Source of the DNA: Colletes latitarsis
Taxonomy: Eukaryota > Arthropoda > Insecta > Hymenoptera > Colletidae
Direction: 5' to 3'
Length of the DNA: 64,000 nucleotides
Assembly: GCF_051014445.1 (NCBI RefSeq)
Contig: NC_135141.1
Span: forward strand, 1-64,000
The notes beneath the pieces are model-generated. The model did no database searches, was not told the origin of the DNA, and saw only the letters and a program-made list of their open reading frames with translations. Made by a program: the position numbers and the translations under genes. Within the stretch, counting starts at the first letter, position 1, and each line of letters starts with the position of its first letter. This document shows, in pieces, positions 22,038 through 36,274 of the stretch.

Positions 22038-23080
22038 CAGGGTGTTCGGCCACCCCTGCGAAAAATTTTAATGGTGGATTCTAGAGGCCAAAATAAGACG
22101 AAAATCAAGAATATCAATTTATTGATGAAGGCTTCGTTAAACGGTTATTAACGTTTAAAGTTCCGACAGTACTGAATTTTTTTCTCAAAAATGCGCAAGA
22201 TTTCGGGTGTATGTGTATTCACCAAAAATGATTGCAATTGACCCCCGGAACCGACAATAATTTTTGCAGAACGATTTGAAATTTTTTTTTTTCGTCGAAA
22301 AATTTAGGCACCTACCCCCTGTCGATTTTTGTTAAAAATTCCTTTTTCATTTTTAGTAATTTTGTTTGATGTTCTACAGAAAAGTTGTCTAATACTTTTT
22401 TGTAGGTACCCATGAGCTCTACTTCAGAAAAAAGTTTCATTGAAATATATTCACAATTGTAGGAGTTATGGCTGTTTGAAAATTGGACCATTTTTATGGG
22501 GTTTTTCTCATTTTGCGGGGTCAAGGACCAACCTTTCGAATATTTTTGCGATTTGTACATCATTTGTCTCCACCAAAATACGCGTAGTTTGCTTTTTTAA
22601 ACATTAAAATCGTCCAATCCGTTCAGAAGTTATGACGTTTTAAAGATTCGCATGAAAATTCGGGCAGACATTTCTGGCCAGAAATTAGATTTTCGTTAAG
22701 GAATTTTTTTCACGAAACTGAGTAGGATTTCGGGGGTATGTCTGTTGACCAAAAATGCTTGCAATTGACCCCTGCAACTAAAAATAATTTTTCCAAGACG
22801 ATTCAAAAGTCTTTCTTTCGCCGAAAAATTTCAGCACCTATCCGATTTTTTTTCTCGAAAGTGGATAGGATATCGAAGACATGTGTATTCACCAAAAATG
22901 ATTGTAATTGACCCCCGCAGCCGAAAATAATTTTTCCAGAACAATTTGAAATTTTTGAATTTAATTGTTAATAACTTTTTAACGAAGCCTCCATTAACAA
23001 ATTGGTATTCTTGATTTTCGTCTTATTTTGGCCTCTAGAATCCTCTATTAAAATTTTTCCCAGGAGTGGCCAAACACCCT
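22038..23080 (-). mobile_element. Family-X element X1, nested in T2
   Basis: Copy of 10925-11967, same length. Confidence 0.8.
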
Positions 23081-23221
23081 ATATATAGTGCATGATCGCT
23101 TCGCATGGAAAGTCAATAAATCTTCAAAAAGCGTCCAGGTCCGATTTCGAGAAATGTAAGGTCTGTTAGTCACGATGGCTTTTGCCATTTACTGACGATC
23201 CGAACGTGTGGCGATTGGCGA

Positions 23222-23424
23222 TGCCAGGCCTGCTTTCGAGAAATGTAAGCGACGTCAGCGATGCAAGAGCGAGAAGGAAAGCGAGTATCAGCCTGTTCTT
23301 CTCGCTTCTTCCGAAACTCTACGAGCTCACGTATACGCAATTGGGCATAGTGTGCGAAAGTGGAATGAGGAGTTCCTGGGGCCCCCGATGCGCGGTTTGA
23401 TAATACTGATTTCGAGTCGCAAAT
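23222..23424 (+). repeat. Module B in element T2
   Basis: Copy of 12109-12311. Confidence 0.6.
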
Positions 23425-24506
23425 ACGTTTTTGCCAAGTTATTTTTTAAATAAATGATGTATTACAATTTAAAATAAAAAATAGAGGATTTGCGGTGTAC
23501 GTATCAATGAGATAAATTCTTAGGTATTTTAATAATCTTGAAATTTTTAAATAACCTTAATCGATTGATTATACCAATGAAATTAATCGATTAATGTCCA
23601 ATTATGGACCGAACAGCTTTCATTTCGTTAAAAAATAATACAATTTCTGAAATTTCATTTTTTGTCTCACTTCCTCTTTTGTTCATTTCCAAATCTGTTG
23701 GTAACGTTGCGAGTGACACGGAAATGGTAATGGGGCTCTAGAGCCCCAGAGAATCGGGCCGAAAAAATACATTAGGTGATAGGTCTACTCGTATACCTCG
23801 TCGGTGGTCGTACCTCGTACTTTTTACCTTATACTTGAGGTAAAAAGGGGTATAACCGGGTAAAACAGTTTTATGACATTACCTGCTAACTCATGTTACT
23901 GTTCTGATGAAAATGAAACGCTATGTTTTGTATTCGACTATGTCCTTTTAAAATTTTTAATCCAACCCATACTTTGTATTAAACTGGTAAACGGGATCAC
24001 TTTTCTTTTGTGGTTTAAACGGTTTGGTGGTGCACGTTATTAATTTTGATGGATCGATACAATTATTTTTTTATGCAAAGTTAAGCCAAATCAAACTAGT
24101 TAATATATATTTAGTTCGTCATAACAAATTGATAATTATACGGTTATCTAAAAACATATCGAGGAAAATCATTATTAATTAATTTCTGCAACTATTAATT
24201 CTACTACTAAGTTTTGTTTATGTTATAAAAATAAGATAATAACTCTTCTTATTGAAAAATCCCACAGCGTGCACGATACTGGCAAAGAGTGGATTCTCAT
24301 TTTAATTTATTAATTTTCAATCTTAAACTATTGATTTTGAAAAATCGTATTAATAATATACATATGTTACGCTCACATATAAGAATAATAATAAGAAAAA
24401 AATTTCTTTTTTTTTTCAATAATTAAAATATGATCAGGGGGTTTTAAAACCCATTTATTTTCGTAAAATAAATTTTACAAAATTTCTTTTTCAAACTACT
24501 TACGTA

Positions 24507-24804
24507 CTTTGCTTATGTGCGCCTACATCGTCATGTGCGTCGGAAAGTAAAAATGCCTGGGCAGTCAGTCGAGAATCTCGACTCGAGATTCCAAATCGTA
24601 TGCCGTTGACGGGAGGTCGGATTTCAGTTGTTAAGAGCGAGAAGGCAAATGTGAGCCTTTCTCTCTCGACTCTCACGAGGCGGTCCGAAATTACTTCGGG
24701 CAGCGTCAGTTTGCCTTTGTCGACTTTCCGAAACATTACGAGCTCACGTACGCGTGAGAGAGCACACTATGCCTTCGGTGCACTTCTGGCACCTCTGATT
24801 TCAG
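24507..24804 (+). repeat. Module C, unit 3
   Basis: Copy of the module at 2283-2580; no difference noticed. Confidence 0.65.
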
Positions 24805-25156
24805 ACACTTCCTCTAAACCAATCAAAAAACTTTTCGAACAAAAGTTACACAGAAATGACAACACTTGACAAGAAATTGCAATAGTAGAAATTAGCAAAA
24901 CAGTTTTTATTCAACAAAAAATCAAGGTCGTTTCAATTTTTTTTTAACAAAAATATATAATTTTAAATATATAATCGATTTGTTTGTTGTATCTTTGTAT
25001 TCTCTTTAAAAAAAAAGTGTAAGAGGTCTTAGGTCGAAAATTGACTGGAATTCTTTAGAAGCTATGATTTTTCTTCCGAATTCCCATTCACGCGACACAC
25101 TGTCTCCGCTCCGCCGCCCCCGGAGCAGGATTAAACTTCATTAAATAAACGAAATA

Positions 25157-27139
25157 CAGTTTGAAACCCTCGTATAACACGGTAGATCGGTTCCTATTAC
25201 AAATGCCGTGTTGTCTGAAACCGTGTTATATGAGACCTAACCCAGAGCCAGTTCACTCGAAAAGGGAGGGGAGTTATGGTCCGAAAACTTATTAAAAACG
25301 AATATTTTTTTTTAATTCAATGACAGAATTTACCACACAGTATTTGTTTAAATAAGTAATATATTTAACATAACAGGAAATAATTAAATAAATATGAATG
25401 AGCGCAAGCAGGCTGTTGCAGCTCGTAATGCAAATCAAAACGTAACATACGAGAAACGTCGCGAGAAGGCGTCCCCAAGACGAAAGAAACAAAACCGTCA
25501 ACGATGTGAATGACGCGCATCTCAACGACCCATTTTATATCAAACACATATAGATCGCTTTCTCACATTCTACATAAGCAATTTAATTTTTCTATGTATA
25601 CAGGGTGTTCGACCACCCCTGGGAAAAATTTTAATGGGAGATTCTAGAGGCCAAAATAAGACGAAAATCAAGAATACCAATTTGTTGATGGAGGCTTCGT
25701 TAAAACGTTATTAACAATTAAATTAAAAAATTTCAAATCGTTTTGGAAAAATTATTTTCGGTTGCCAATTCGGGGGTCAATTACAATCATTTTTTATGAA
25801 TACACATATCCCCGACAATCCTACCCTCCTTCGAGAAAAAAAGTTCGGGTAGGTGGTGAAATTTCTCGGCGAAAAAAAAAATTTTTCAAATCGTTCTAAA
25901 AAAATTATTTCCGATTGCAAGGGTCGATTATAATCATTTTTTATGAATAGATATACCCCGGAAATCCTACCCAGTTTGGAGAAAAAAATTCGAGAAGGTG
26001 TGAAATTTTTCAACAAAATTAAAAAATTTTAAATCGTTCTAAAAAAATTATTTCTGATTGCAGGGACCAATTATAACAATTTTTGGTCGATAGACATACC
26101 CTCGAAATCGTAACCATTTTCGAGAAAAAAATTCCTTACCGAAAATATAATTTCAGGCGAAAAATGCTTCCCGTAAATTTTATGTTTGAATCTTTAAAAC
26201 ACCATAACTTCTGAACGGATTGGACGATTTTAATGTTAAAAAAGCCAAACGCCGCGTATTTTAGTGTAGAATATGTAACAATTGTAAAAATATTGGAAAG
26301 GTTGTTCCTTGGCCCCGTAATGTTAGAAAACCCCCATAAAAATGGTCCAATTTTCAACTTAGATAGCCATAACTCCTATAATAGTGAATATATTTCAATG
26401 AAACTTTTTTCTCAAGTAGAGCCCATAGGTACCTACAAAAAAGTATTAAACAACTTTTCTGTAGGACGTCAAGCGAAATTATTAAAAATCAAAAACGAAT
26501 TTTTAAGAAAAATCAACAGGGGATAGGTAGGTAGGTAGGTAGGTGCCTAAATTTTGTCGGCGAAATTGAAAAGTTTCAAATCGTTCTGGAAAAATTATTT
26601 TCGGTTGCGGAGGTAAATTATAATCATTTTCGGTGAATAGACATACTCCCGAAATCTTACCCACTTTCGAGAAAAAATTCAGTATTGGCGGAACTTTAAA
26701 CGTTAATAACTTTTTAACGAAGCCACCATCAACAAATTGGTATTCTTGATTTTCGTCTTATTTTGGCCTCTAGAATCTCCCATTAATATTTTTCCCAAGG
26801 GTGGCCGAACACCCTGTATATGTATGCATGTATGTATGTATGTGTAACAGAAAAGAAAAAAACAAAAAAACACAAAAAATATTATTTTAATTTAACGCAA
26901 CCTTAATTTAATAAATTATAATTTCTAATAATATATTTTTTCATGTAAAGCCACTATATTTCTTTCATTATTCTTTCGCGTCATTACTTTAAGGTAATTT
27001 AGGTTTTAAATATGTTAAGCAAAAATCATGTTATCCAGTGCTGTACAAAGTTTTATGTTTTCGCAATTTTCTTATCGTGTTAGAGCGAAAGCGTGTTATA
27101 GGGGATATGATGCCGTGTTGTAGGGGACAAGCATCCCTG
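25157..27139 (+). mobile_element. Pogo-like element with nested X2, unit 3
   Basis: Copy of 2933-4914, same length as in unit 2, TA on both sides. Confidence 0.7.
25601..26816 (+). mobile_element. Family-X element X2, unit 3
   Basis: Copy of 3377-4591 with the intact CACCCTG terminus. Confidence 0.8.
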
Positions 27140-29421
27140 TATAGGGAAATTCTCTTTTACAAATGTCGACGGAATCCCGACGTAACACCTGTATTCACGA
27201 GTTGTTATTAATGAAGTTGAAGGTAGACGATCAACCAAGATTCACACGTAACCAGTCTTCCGAATTCAAGGACACTTCAATTTGGCGACAAGCATGGGAT
27301 GCTGCTCACGAAATACACGAAACTTTCGTCGTGAGAGTAGCACGTGAAATTTACTTACATAACCTAAATCGAGCACGTACTCTACCTCACTTACGGGCAC
27401 GAACGTAAGGCGATTTATACGGTCGATATCGCCGATTTTTACAAAAGGTAAGTTTTAACATTTAAGTAAACAAAGCCTCTGTAAGTTTTATTTTCCATAC
27501 TTCAAAAGTAAAAATAAATGCATGAAAAAAGAAAAAAACGTTCTTGACAAGTCCTATAAAATACTTGAGTTCAGTTTGTTCATAATTCATCGGTAAAAGA
27601 ATCTAACTCTATAACAATCCGATACACAAGATATAAAGTCAGTTTCTCCTTTCATTATTAGATGCGTTGACTTTATTTAATTTTATAAATTATGATGATA
27701 AGTATGATGATTTTACAGAAAGAGTTTATTTTTAATATTAAAGATTTCCTATATAAAGACAAGAAGGATATTTTTACCAATATCTATCTATCTATCTTAA
27801 TATTCTTCACCCACTTGGCCCACTTACTTTAACGAGTCTGAGTAAATCATCAGTACTATCAGTACTATCATTTATTAATAAAAATAATAGTTGGATAACA
27901 TAGAACTTAATATTATTAGTCACACCACTAATAAAATGAATCTGCGATTCCATATCCAAAGATATAGTATAAGCTAGAAAATTCAGATTATTCAAGTTAC
28001 TTCTGTCACTCGTCAAATTTTTTATGAAATTCTATGCTAATTCATGCTCTTTAAAATATAATTATAATCTACTGGGACTTTTAGTTAACTTATGTTTTAA
28101 TAAATCAATAATCAAAGTATCTATACATAATTAATATTAAAATCAAATAAGAGTAGTCGAAATAGTATTAATATTTACTATCAGTCTCTGATATTTAAAT
28201 TTTATTAAATATTTTAAATCTGTTATCACCTTGTTCAAATAATTTATTACTAGCTTTGATAAAATAGATTTTGGGATGGATTTTTTAAGAATGGAATAAA
28301 AGGAATTCAGTTGTGAATTTTTATGAGGAATAAAGGGATATTATTATACTATCAACATGTATATCGTTCTTTAACTTGCCCATTTAGATATTTATATACT
28401 TGTATAAATATAAACCCACACTAAAATCATGTAAATATCTAAATCATTTTTAAATCTATGATTTGGAAAATTTTAGGGACTTGGAACTTAATTAATCTTT
28501 TATCTTACAGTTTTATCACACTTTAGAAGATAAAAATCATAATAATAATTTAATTTATTTTGCATAAAAACAGTCCTCTTCGTGCCTTTATATTTTCATT
28601 TTCTATGACCAAAAATTCGAAATTCGTTTCATTTTTACAAAAAAAGTGATTGGGATGTCCCCCAATCACTTATAAGTATCATTTGTCGATTATCTTAAAT
28701 ATCTTATTATATTTTTTCTATACTAAATTTTCAAACCTCTTTACCTTGATATCTTCTTTTTCATGTAATTTGAATACTTTTCTAAAGTAATCTTTTGTAA
28801 AATGTTCTGTTAATCTAAATTATCTAATAAATCTATATCAGAATTAGTTAATTCTGTTGTAAGATAAGTGAAAAATCAATGAAGACGAAGTTGCCAATAT
28901 CAATTAAGTCAACTACTTTTGGTAATACATTTGGTTAAACATTCTTTCTTATTTTTTATCTCTGAATTTCGAGATTACACAGATTAAAAAAATTTGTCTC
29001 TCTTTATTATTGTATCTATTTTTTCAGAGGGTAAATAGGTTCGTCATCCCCTTCTTCATTTGGCTTATCTTCATTTTCTTTCTTTCTTTCTCTATTTGAA
29101 ATTTGAAAAGTCTATCCTTCTTTTATTAACTTAACCCAGACCTAACCAGACCACAATTCATCTTTCATATATTACTTCTAAATTCTTTCTTATTAATACT
29201 TTTCTGTATTAAAAAGTAAGTAGTCTTTCATGTGATGCTTATTCAACATTCTTACTACAGCTTGGTGTTGTTGTTGTTTCTTTTTTTTACCAAGAATAAA
29301 GTTATTTAAGAAGTTTATGCAGAAAATTTCACGTGAAAAATTTATTTTCTTAGAAAAGTACAACGTAGAACTATATATGATATGTTGTTTGTTTATAAAA
29401 TCATCAATAACTACGTATAAA

Positions 29422-29664
29422 TATGGAATTATTCTATATTCTAACATTTTTCAATAATTGTATTAACCATATATCCAAGCTAACCAGTTTAGCCAGCATA
29501 TGGACTTCTTTAACAGTTCTCCGTATTCCTTCAAATAGCATGTCATTAGTGTTGTACGCACTGCATCTCATATTATACACAATTAATGTGACTTTTATAC
29601 ATATTATGCAACTGTATTATATCAACAAAGGGTGTACAAACCCGTAAATAAATAAATAAATAAA
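29422..29664 (+). mobile_element. Possible non-LTR 3' end, unit 3
   Basis: Copy of 7191-7433, with (TAAA)5 at 29645-29664. Confidence 0.4.
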
Positions 29665-30001
29665 GAAGTATTAAAAAGAGGGTAACGTGGAACTTGAAAT
29701 GATTTTTTAGTTATTTTCTTTGGATATTAAAGTAGATTTCATTGGATGTAAGAGTAGATGTAATTGGACAGTTAAGTATTTTTTATTATACTGTTAAAGC
29801 AATGTGTTTTAAGGGGAGGAGGTTTAAACACCTCGCCTAACCTAACCTCGTCCGGATCTCGAGGGAAGGAACGCTGGGCAAATGGAAAATAATCGGTGCA
29901 AGTTGAATTTATTTTCGCTTAGTCGCCTTATACGATTAAGCCGTTTATTTCTTCTTAAATTTTACTCTTAATTACAATAGATAGAAGAAAATAATTTTCT
30001 A

Positions 30002-30561
30002 ATTTGTTGATGGCGACTTCGTTAAAAAGTTTTCGGGGGTAAAATGATTGTAATTGACCCCCGCAACCGCAAATAATTTTTCCAAAACGATTTGAATTGA
30101 ATTTGTTTTCCCGTCGAACAACCGTTTTCACACCTTCTCGAATTTTTTTCTAGAAAGTGGGTAGGATTTCTGGGGTATGTCTAGTCACCAAAAATGATTG
30201 TAATTGACCCCCACAGCTAACAATATTTTTTTCAGAACGATTTGAAATATTTTAATTTCGTCGAAAAATTTCACACCTTCTCGAATTTTTTTCTAGAAAG
30301 TGGGTAGGATTTCGAGGGTATGTGTCATTTGGTCACAATGACCAAAAATGATTGTAATTGACCCCCGCAACCGAAAATAATTTTTCCAAAACGATTTGAA
30401 TTGAATTTTTTGTTTCTCTGTCACCTAATTAGATTTTCGGTAAGGAATTTTTTTCTCGAAAATGCGTAGGATCTCGGGGGTATGTGTAATGACCAAAAAT
30501 TATTGCAATTTACCCTCACAACCGAAAATAATTTTTTTAGAACGATTTGAAAAATTTTTTA
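30002..30561 (+). repeat. Family-X repeat block X3, unit 3
   Basis: Copy of 7771-8330, long class. Confidence 0.75.
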
Positions 30562-31033
30562 CCTCTTGTTTTGTAGTTGTTCCTTCCGATCCATAGGATT
30601 TAAAAGATTTATGAAAAATCTTTTAAATGTTTCATATAAATCTTGGCAAGAATTAAATTTTCTGTAAAAAAAAATTAAATAAATTTGTTCTCTGCCTTCT
30701 CTAGAAAAGAAAAAATTAAATGAGATGAAATCTTATACATTACATGCTTACTTAAATCGCATTGAAAACGAATACCACAAATGTTTCAGAATAATCTGCA
30801 AAATGGTCTCACTCGCAAAGGGTTAATTGAGAAATAAATGTTTGGTAATTGAAAACAGGTAAGCAGGTTATTAACCAGCTGTTTTTTTCGCTAAGACAAA
30901 TTGAAAACTCGGTTCTAACAAGGAAAAGTTGGAATGGTACCCGGTTTTGGGTTAGGTTTTACTTTAAGATATGTATTATTAAAGTTATTACAGGTACTAT
31001 TTTCCGAAATAGAACTATATTCTATTCACCACT

Positions 31034-31131
31034 AATCAGCGTGGCCGTGAGTGATAAGGTGTTTGCCTGCAAGTTCGAGCTTCTTCTTTTGCTCTGCAGA
31101 TTCGAACCCTGGTAGAAGAAATCTTTTTTTT
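31034..31131 (+). mobile_element. tRNA-derived SINE-like sequence, unit 3
   Basis: Copy of 8803-8900 with A and B boxes and T-run intact. Confidence 0.6.
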
Positions 31132-31641
31132 ATTTTTTCAATCATGTACACATAACATGTGACATTATATTTTTGTATGCCCTTCGAATATTTCTTTTTT
31201 TTTAAGTTGAATTTAACCAAAATTACATTTATAACATAATATGTTATTTTCAAAGTACGAAGTACATGAATCTGGATGGTACTTTTCGTAAAAACAGTCA
31301 AAACATAAAAATTTCAAGCACCACGTGCATCTAACGAAAGTTCTGTTTTCACAGAAATTACAAAATTTTCTATTTAATGATGATGATGGTGGAATGGAAT
31401 GACCGCTTCATTTACATTGATAAAATGTGAACGATTTTCGGATAGTCGTACCACAGACGAGGTATACGAGTAGATCAATCACCTTATGGACTTTCGCGGC
31501 CGAATCTGACTGCCATACCGACCTGAAAATTCGGAGGTGATGTTAGCGGCCTCTTCTCATGGATGGCGATCAGTTGAGAAACTATTCACTGAATTAGTAT
31601 TGATGGGCAGAAAGCTGTAGTGTGTGCGTAAATACATGTGA

Positions 31642-31916
31642 GTTGGCAGTGCAGTATTATCAGACGGCAAGCCTGTGGCCAAAGGAAACTGCCCCTCCAC
31701 TTACACACACAATGCACAACCACCTTGTATATGAGTTCTGGCGTTTCGTATAGCTTCGAGGATTCGAGAAAGGCGGCGAATGTGAGTCTACCCTTCTTAC
31801 TCTCAACACAACTGAAATTCGACCTAGCATCACGGCATGCGATATCGAATCTCGACTGCCCAGGCATTTTTTACTTTCCGACCTATGTATGCGCGTATAA
31901 GCAAAATACCATTTTT
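31642..31916 (-). repeat. Module A in element T3
   Basis: Copy of 9411-9685. Confidence 0.6.
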
Positions 31917-33155
31917 GAAATTTTTTTTACGGAAATACACGTTTCAAGACTCCCTAATCATATTTTAACTATTAAAAAAAAGACATTTTTTTACTATGCT
32001 TATGGACGTGCGTTCATATATTTATACTATTTATGCGATTGAGTCTAAACAACCGAATGAATTTTAATGTAATTTTAAATTTTTAAATCTGAAAAAATTT
32101 GGAAATACTGTCCTATTTGTCCTCTTTGTTTAGCAATTTAAAAAAACGCTGATTCGTTAAAATCAATCATATTAAAATAAAAGACTGGAAAATTTTTCTT
32201 CTTTCAATGAAGGAAACTCTTTTACTTAATCTTTTTCGAAGGCGAAGGTGAAAAAGTCAATTTCGCCACGGCAACAATGGTTGGACGCGACGCATGGACG
32301 TTCCCCCGAAATAGGGGATCGGTTTTTGTTTTCCAGAAACGCGAGTGAGGCGATCGAAAACGCGAAACGCGTTAGTTGGATAACGGAGAGAGTCGCGAGG
32401 TTCCGTATGAAATAAAAAGATATGACCCCTAGCAACAGCATGCGTGTTTTGTTTGCCCCACATAGTTACCCAAAGGCTAAAGCATGAAATTAAAATCAAA
32501 ATAAAAATTAAATATACAATATAAAATTTTTCTATATTGAAGAAGATAGGGATAAATTGTAGTTAACTGTATTATGTAAAATTTATTTCAATCACTTGAA
32601 AAATCATCTTCAGTCTTCTTCATTCATCATCAAGCCTTTCTTCTTTGAATGTAGATTAACTTGTTTTATTTCCAATTAATTTATATTTACAGGCATGTTT
32701 CTATAAATTTCAAATCCATTAATCAATTTGAATTTGTGATATTATGTCAGCCAGTTTCGAAAATATGGTTTCAAGAAAAACGCATTTAAAATTTCTTATA
32801 TGATTATTAACCGCTGGGTACTCTTCCCTTTAAATGACTATAACTTTGTTACTTCTACGAATTTTAATGAGTCTACGTTTATAATAATTGCTAAATAAAG
32901 AGGACGAGTTGCAAGCCAAAGATCAGTTGCAGGGTTTTTAAAAAAGACAGATTGGCATTTTTCTTCTCATTGTTTGCAGCGTGTTTGCGAGGGATGTGTC
33001 CGATATATACATATGGATATAATCAATTCATTTTCCTTCAATAATTCTCCATTGCAAAAATTCTACAGAATTCTTACATTTTTTTATATTTTAAAATTTT
33101 CCCATATGATTAGAAAGTAGGTATACGGCGAAAGCTATACAACTTTATATGTATA

Positions 33156-34198
33156 CAGGGTGTTCGGCCACCCCTGCGAAAAATTTTAATGGTGGATTCT
33201 AGAGGCCAAAATAAGACGAAAATCAAGAATATCAATTTATTGATGAAGGCTTCGTTAAACGGTTATTAACGTTTAAAGTTCCGACAGTACTGAATTTTTT
33301 TCTCAAAAATGCGCAAGATTTCGGGTGTATGTGTATTCACCAAAAATGATTGCAATTGACCCCCGGAACCGACAATAATTTTTGCAGAACGATTTGAAAT
33401 TTTTTTTTTTCGTCGAAAAATTTAGGCACCTACCCCCTGTCGATTTTTGTTAAAAATTCCTTTTTCATTTTTAGTAATTTTGTTTGATGTTCTACAGAAA
33501 AGTTGTCTAATACTTTTTTGTAGGTACCCATGAGCTCTACTTCAGAAAAAAGTTTCATTGAAATATATTCACAATTGTAGGAGTTATGGCTGTTTGAAAA
33601 TTGGACCATTTTTATGGGGTTTTTCTCATTTTGCGGGGTCAAGGACCAACCTTTCGAATATTTTTGCGATTTGTACATCATTTGTCTCCACCAAAATACG
33701 CGTAGTTTGCTTTTTTAAACATTAAAATCGTCCAATCCGTTCAGAAGTTATGACGTTTTAAAGATTCGCATGAAAATTCGGGCAGACATTTCTGGCCAGA
33801 AATTAGATTTTCGTTAAGGAATTTTTTTCACGAAACTGAGTAGGATTTCGGGGGTATGTCTGTTGACCAAAAATGCTTGCAATTGACCCCTGCAACTAAA
33901 AATAATTTTTCCAAGACGATTCAAAAGTCTTTCTTTCGCCGAAAAATTTCAGCACCTATCCGATTTTTTTTCTCGAAAGTGGATAGGATATCGAAGACAT
34001 GTGTATTCACCAAAAATGATTGTAATTGACCCCCGCAGCCGAAAATAATTTTTCCAGAACAATTTGAAATTTTTGAATTTAATTGTTAATAACTTTTTAA
34101 CGAAGCCTCCATTAACAAATTGGTATTCTTGATTTTCGTCTTATTTTGGCCTCTAGAATCCTCTATTAAAATTTTTCCCAGGAGTGGCCAAACACCCT
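33156..34198 (-). mobile_element. Family-X element X1, nested in T3
   Basis: Copy of 10925-11967, same length. Confidence 0.8.
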
Positions 34199-34339
34199 AT
34201 ATATAGTGCATGATCGCTTCGCATGGAAAGTCAATAAATCTTCAAAAAGCGTCCAGGTCCGATTTCGAGAAATGTAAGGTCTGTTAGTCACGATGGCTTT
34301 TGCCATTTACTGACGATCCGAACGTGTGGCGATTGGCGA

Positions 34340-34542
34340 TGCCAGGCCTGCTTTCGAGAAATGTAAGCGACGTCAGCGATGCAAGAGCGAGAAGGAAAGC
34401 GAGTATCAGCCTGTTCTTCTCGCTTCTTCCGAAACTCTACGAGCTCACGTATACGCAATTGGGCATAGTGTGCGAAAGTGGAATGAGGAGTTCCTGGGGC
34501 CCCCGATGCGCGGTTTGATAATACTGATTTCGAGTCGCAAAT
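34340..34542 (+). repeat. Module B in element T3
   Basis: Copy of 12109-12311. Confidence 0.6.
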
Positions 34543-35623
34543 ACGTTTTTGCCAAGTTATTTTTTAAATAAATGATGTATTACAATTTAAAATAAAAAAT
34601 AGAGGATTTGCGGTGTACGTATCAATGAGATAAATTCTTAGGTATTTTAATAATCTTGAAATTTTTAAATAACCTTAATCGATTGATTATACCAATGAAA
34701 TTAATCGATTAATGTCCAATTATGGACCGAACAGCTTTCATTTCGTTAAAAAATAATACAATTTCTGAAATTTCATTTTTTGTCTCACTTCCTCTTTTGT
34801 TCATTTCCAAATCTGTTGGTAACGTTGCGAGTGACACGGAAATGGTAATGGGGCTCTAGAGCCCCAGAGAATCGGGCCGAAAAAATACATTAGGTGATAG
34901 GTCTACTCGTATACCTCGTCGGTGGTCGTACCTCGTACTTTTTACCTTATACTTGAGGTAAAAAGGGGTATAACCGGGTAAAACAGTTTTATGACATTAC
35001 CTGCTAACTCATGTTACTGTTCTGATGAAAATGAAACGCTATGTTTTGTATTCGACTATGTCCTTTTAAAATTTTTAATCCAACCCATACTTTGTATTAA
35101 ACTGGTAAACGGGATCACTTTTCTTTTGTGGTTTAAACGGTTTGGTGGTGCACGTTATTAATTTTGATGGATCGATACAATTATTTTTTTATGCAAAGTT
35201 AAGCCAAATCAAACTAGTTAATATATATTTAGTTCGTCATAACAAATTGATAATTATACGGTTATCTAAAAACATATCGAGGAAAATCATTATTAATTAA
35301 TTTCTGCAACTATTAATTCTACTACTAAGTTTTGTTTATGTTATAAAAATAAGATAATAACTCTTCTTATTGAAAAATCCCACAGCGTGCACGATACTGG
35401 CAAAGAGTGGATTCTCATTTTAATTTATTAATTTTCAATCTTAAACTATTGATTTTGAAAAATCGTATTAATAATATACATATGTTACGCTCACATATAA
35501 GAATAATAATAAGAAAAAAATTTCTTTTTTTTTCAATAATTAAAATATGATCAGGGGGTTTTAAAACCCATTTATTTTCGTAAAATAAATTTTACAAAAT
35601 TTCTTTTTCAAACTACTTACGTA

Positions 35624-35921
35624 CTTTGCTTATGTGCGCCTACATCGTCATGTGCGTCGGAAAGTAAAAATGCCTGGGCAGTCAGTCGAGAATCTCGACT
35701 CGAGATTCCAAATCGTATGCCGTTGACGGGAGGTCGGATTTCAGTTGTTAAGAGCGAGAAGGCAAATGTGAGCCTTTCTCTCTCGACTCTCACGAGGCGG
35801 TCCGAAATTACTTCGGGCAGCGTCAGTTTGCCTTTGTCGACTTTCCGAAACATTACGAGCTCACGTACGCGTGAGAGAGCACACTATGCCTTCGGTGCAC
35901 TTCTGGCACCTCTGATTTCAG
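35624..35921 (+). repeat. Module C, unit 4
   Basis: Copy of the module at 2283-2580. The T-run about 100 bases upstream is one base shorter than in other units. Confidence 0.65.
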
Positions 35922-36274
35922 ACACTTCCTCTAAACCAATCAAAAAACTTTTCGAACAAAAGTTACACAGAAATGACAACACTTGACAAGAAATTGCAAT
36001 AGTAGAAATTAGCAAAACAGTTTTTATTCAACAAAAAATCAAGGTCGTTTCAATTTTTTTTTTAACAAAAATATATAATTTTAAATATATAATCGATTTG
36101 TTTGTTGTATCTTTGTATTCTCTTTAAAAAAAAAGTGTAAGAGGTCTTAGGTCGAAAATTGACTGGAATTCTTTAGAAGCTATGATTTTTCTTCCGAATT
36201 CCCATTCACGCGACACACTGTCTCCGCTCCGCCGCCCCCGGAGCAGGATTAAACTTCATTAAATAAACGAAATA

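Larger units (their letters stand above)
20334..23806 (+). mobile_element. 3,473-bp TIR element, copy T2
   Basis: Same length as T1 and flanked by GTCGTAC at 20327-20333 and 23807-23813. Its left end reads CACAGACGAGGTATACGAG, one base closer to the right TIR than T1. It also has TATGCGCG where T1 has TATACGCG, near 20770. Confidence 0.9.
23807..31451 (+). repeat. Base unit 3 (long class, mosaic)
   Basis: Near-identical to unit 2. It has the AATTAAT variant near 28490, otherwise found only in units 5-7, and an extra TTTC near 29085 shared with units 4-7. The rest of its diagnostic alleles are long class. Confidence 0.95.
31452..34924 (+). mobile_element. 3,473-bp TIR element, copy T3 (last filled site)
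   Basis: Same length, flanked by GTCGTAC at 31445-31451 and 34925-34931. It carries the same left-end variants as T2. This is the last filled junction; the next three junctions are empty. Confidence 0.9.
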
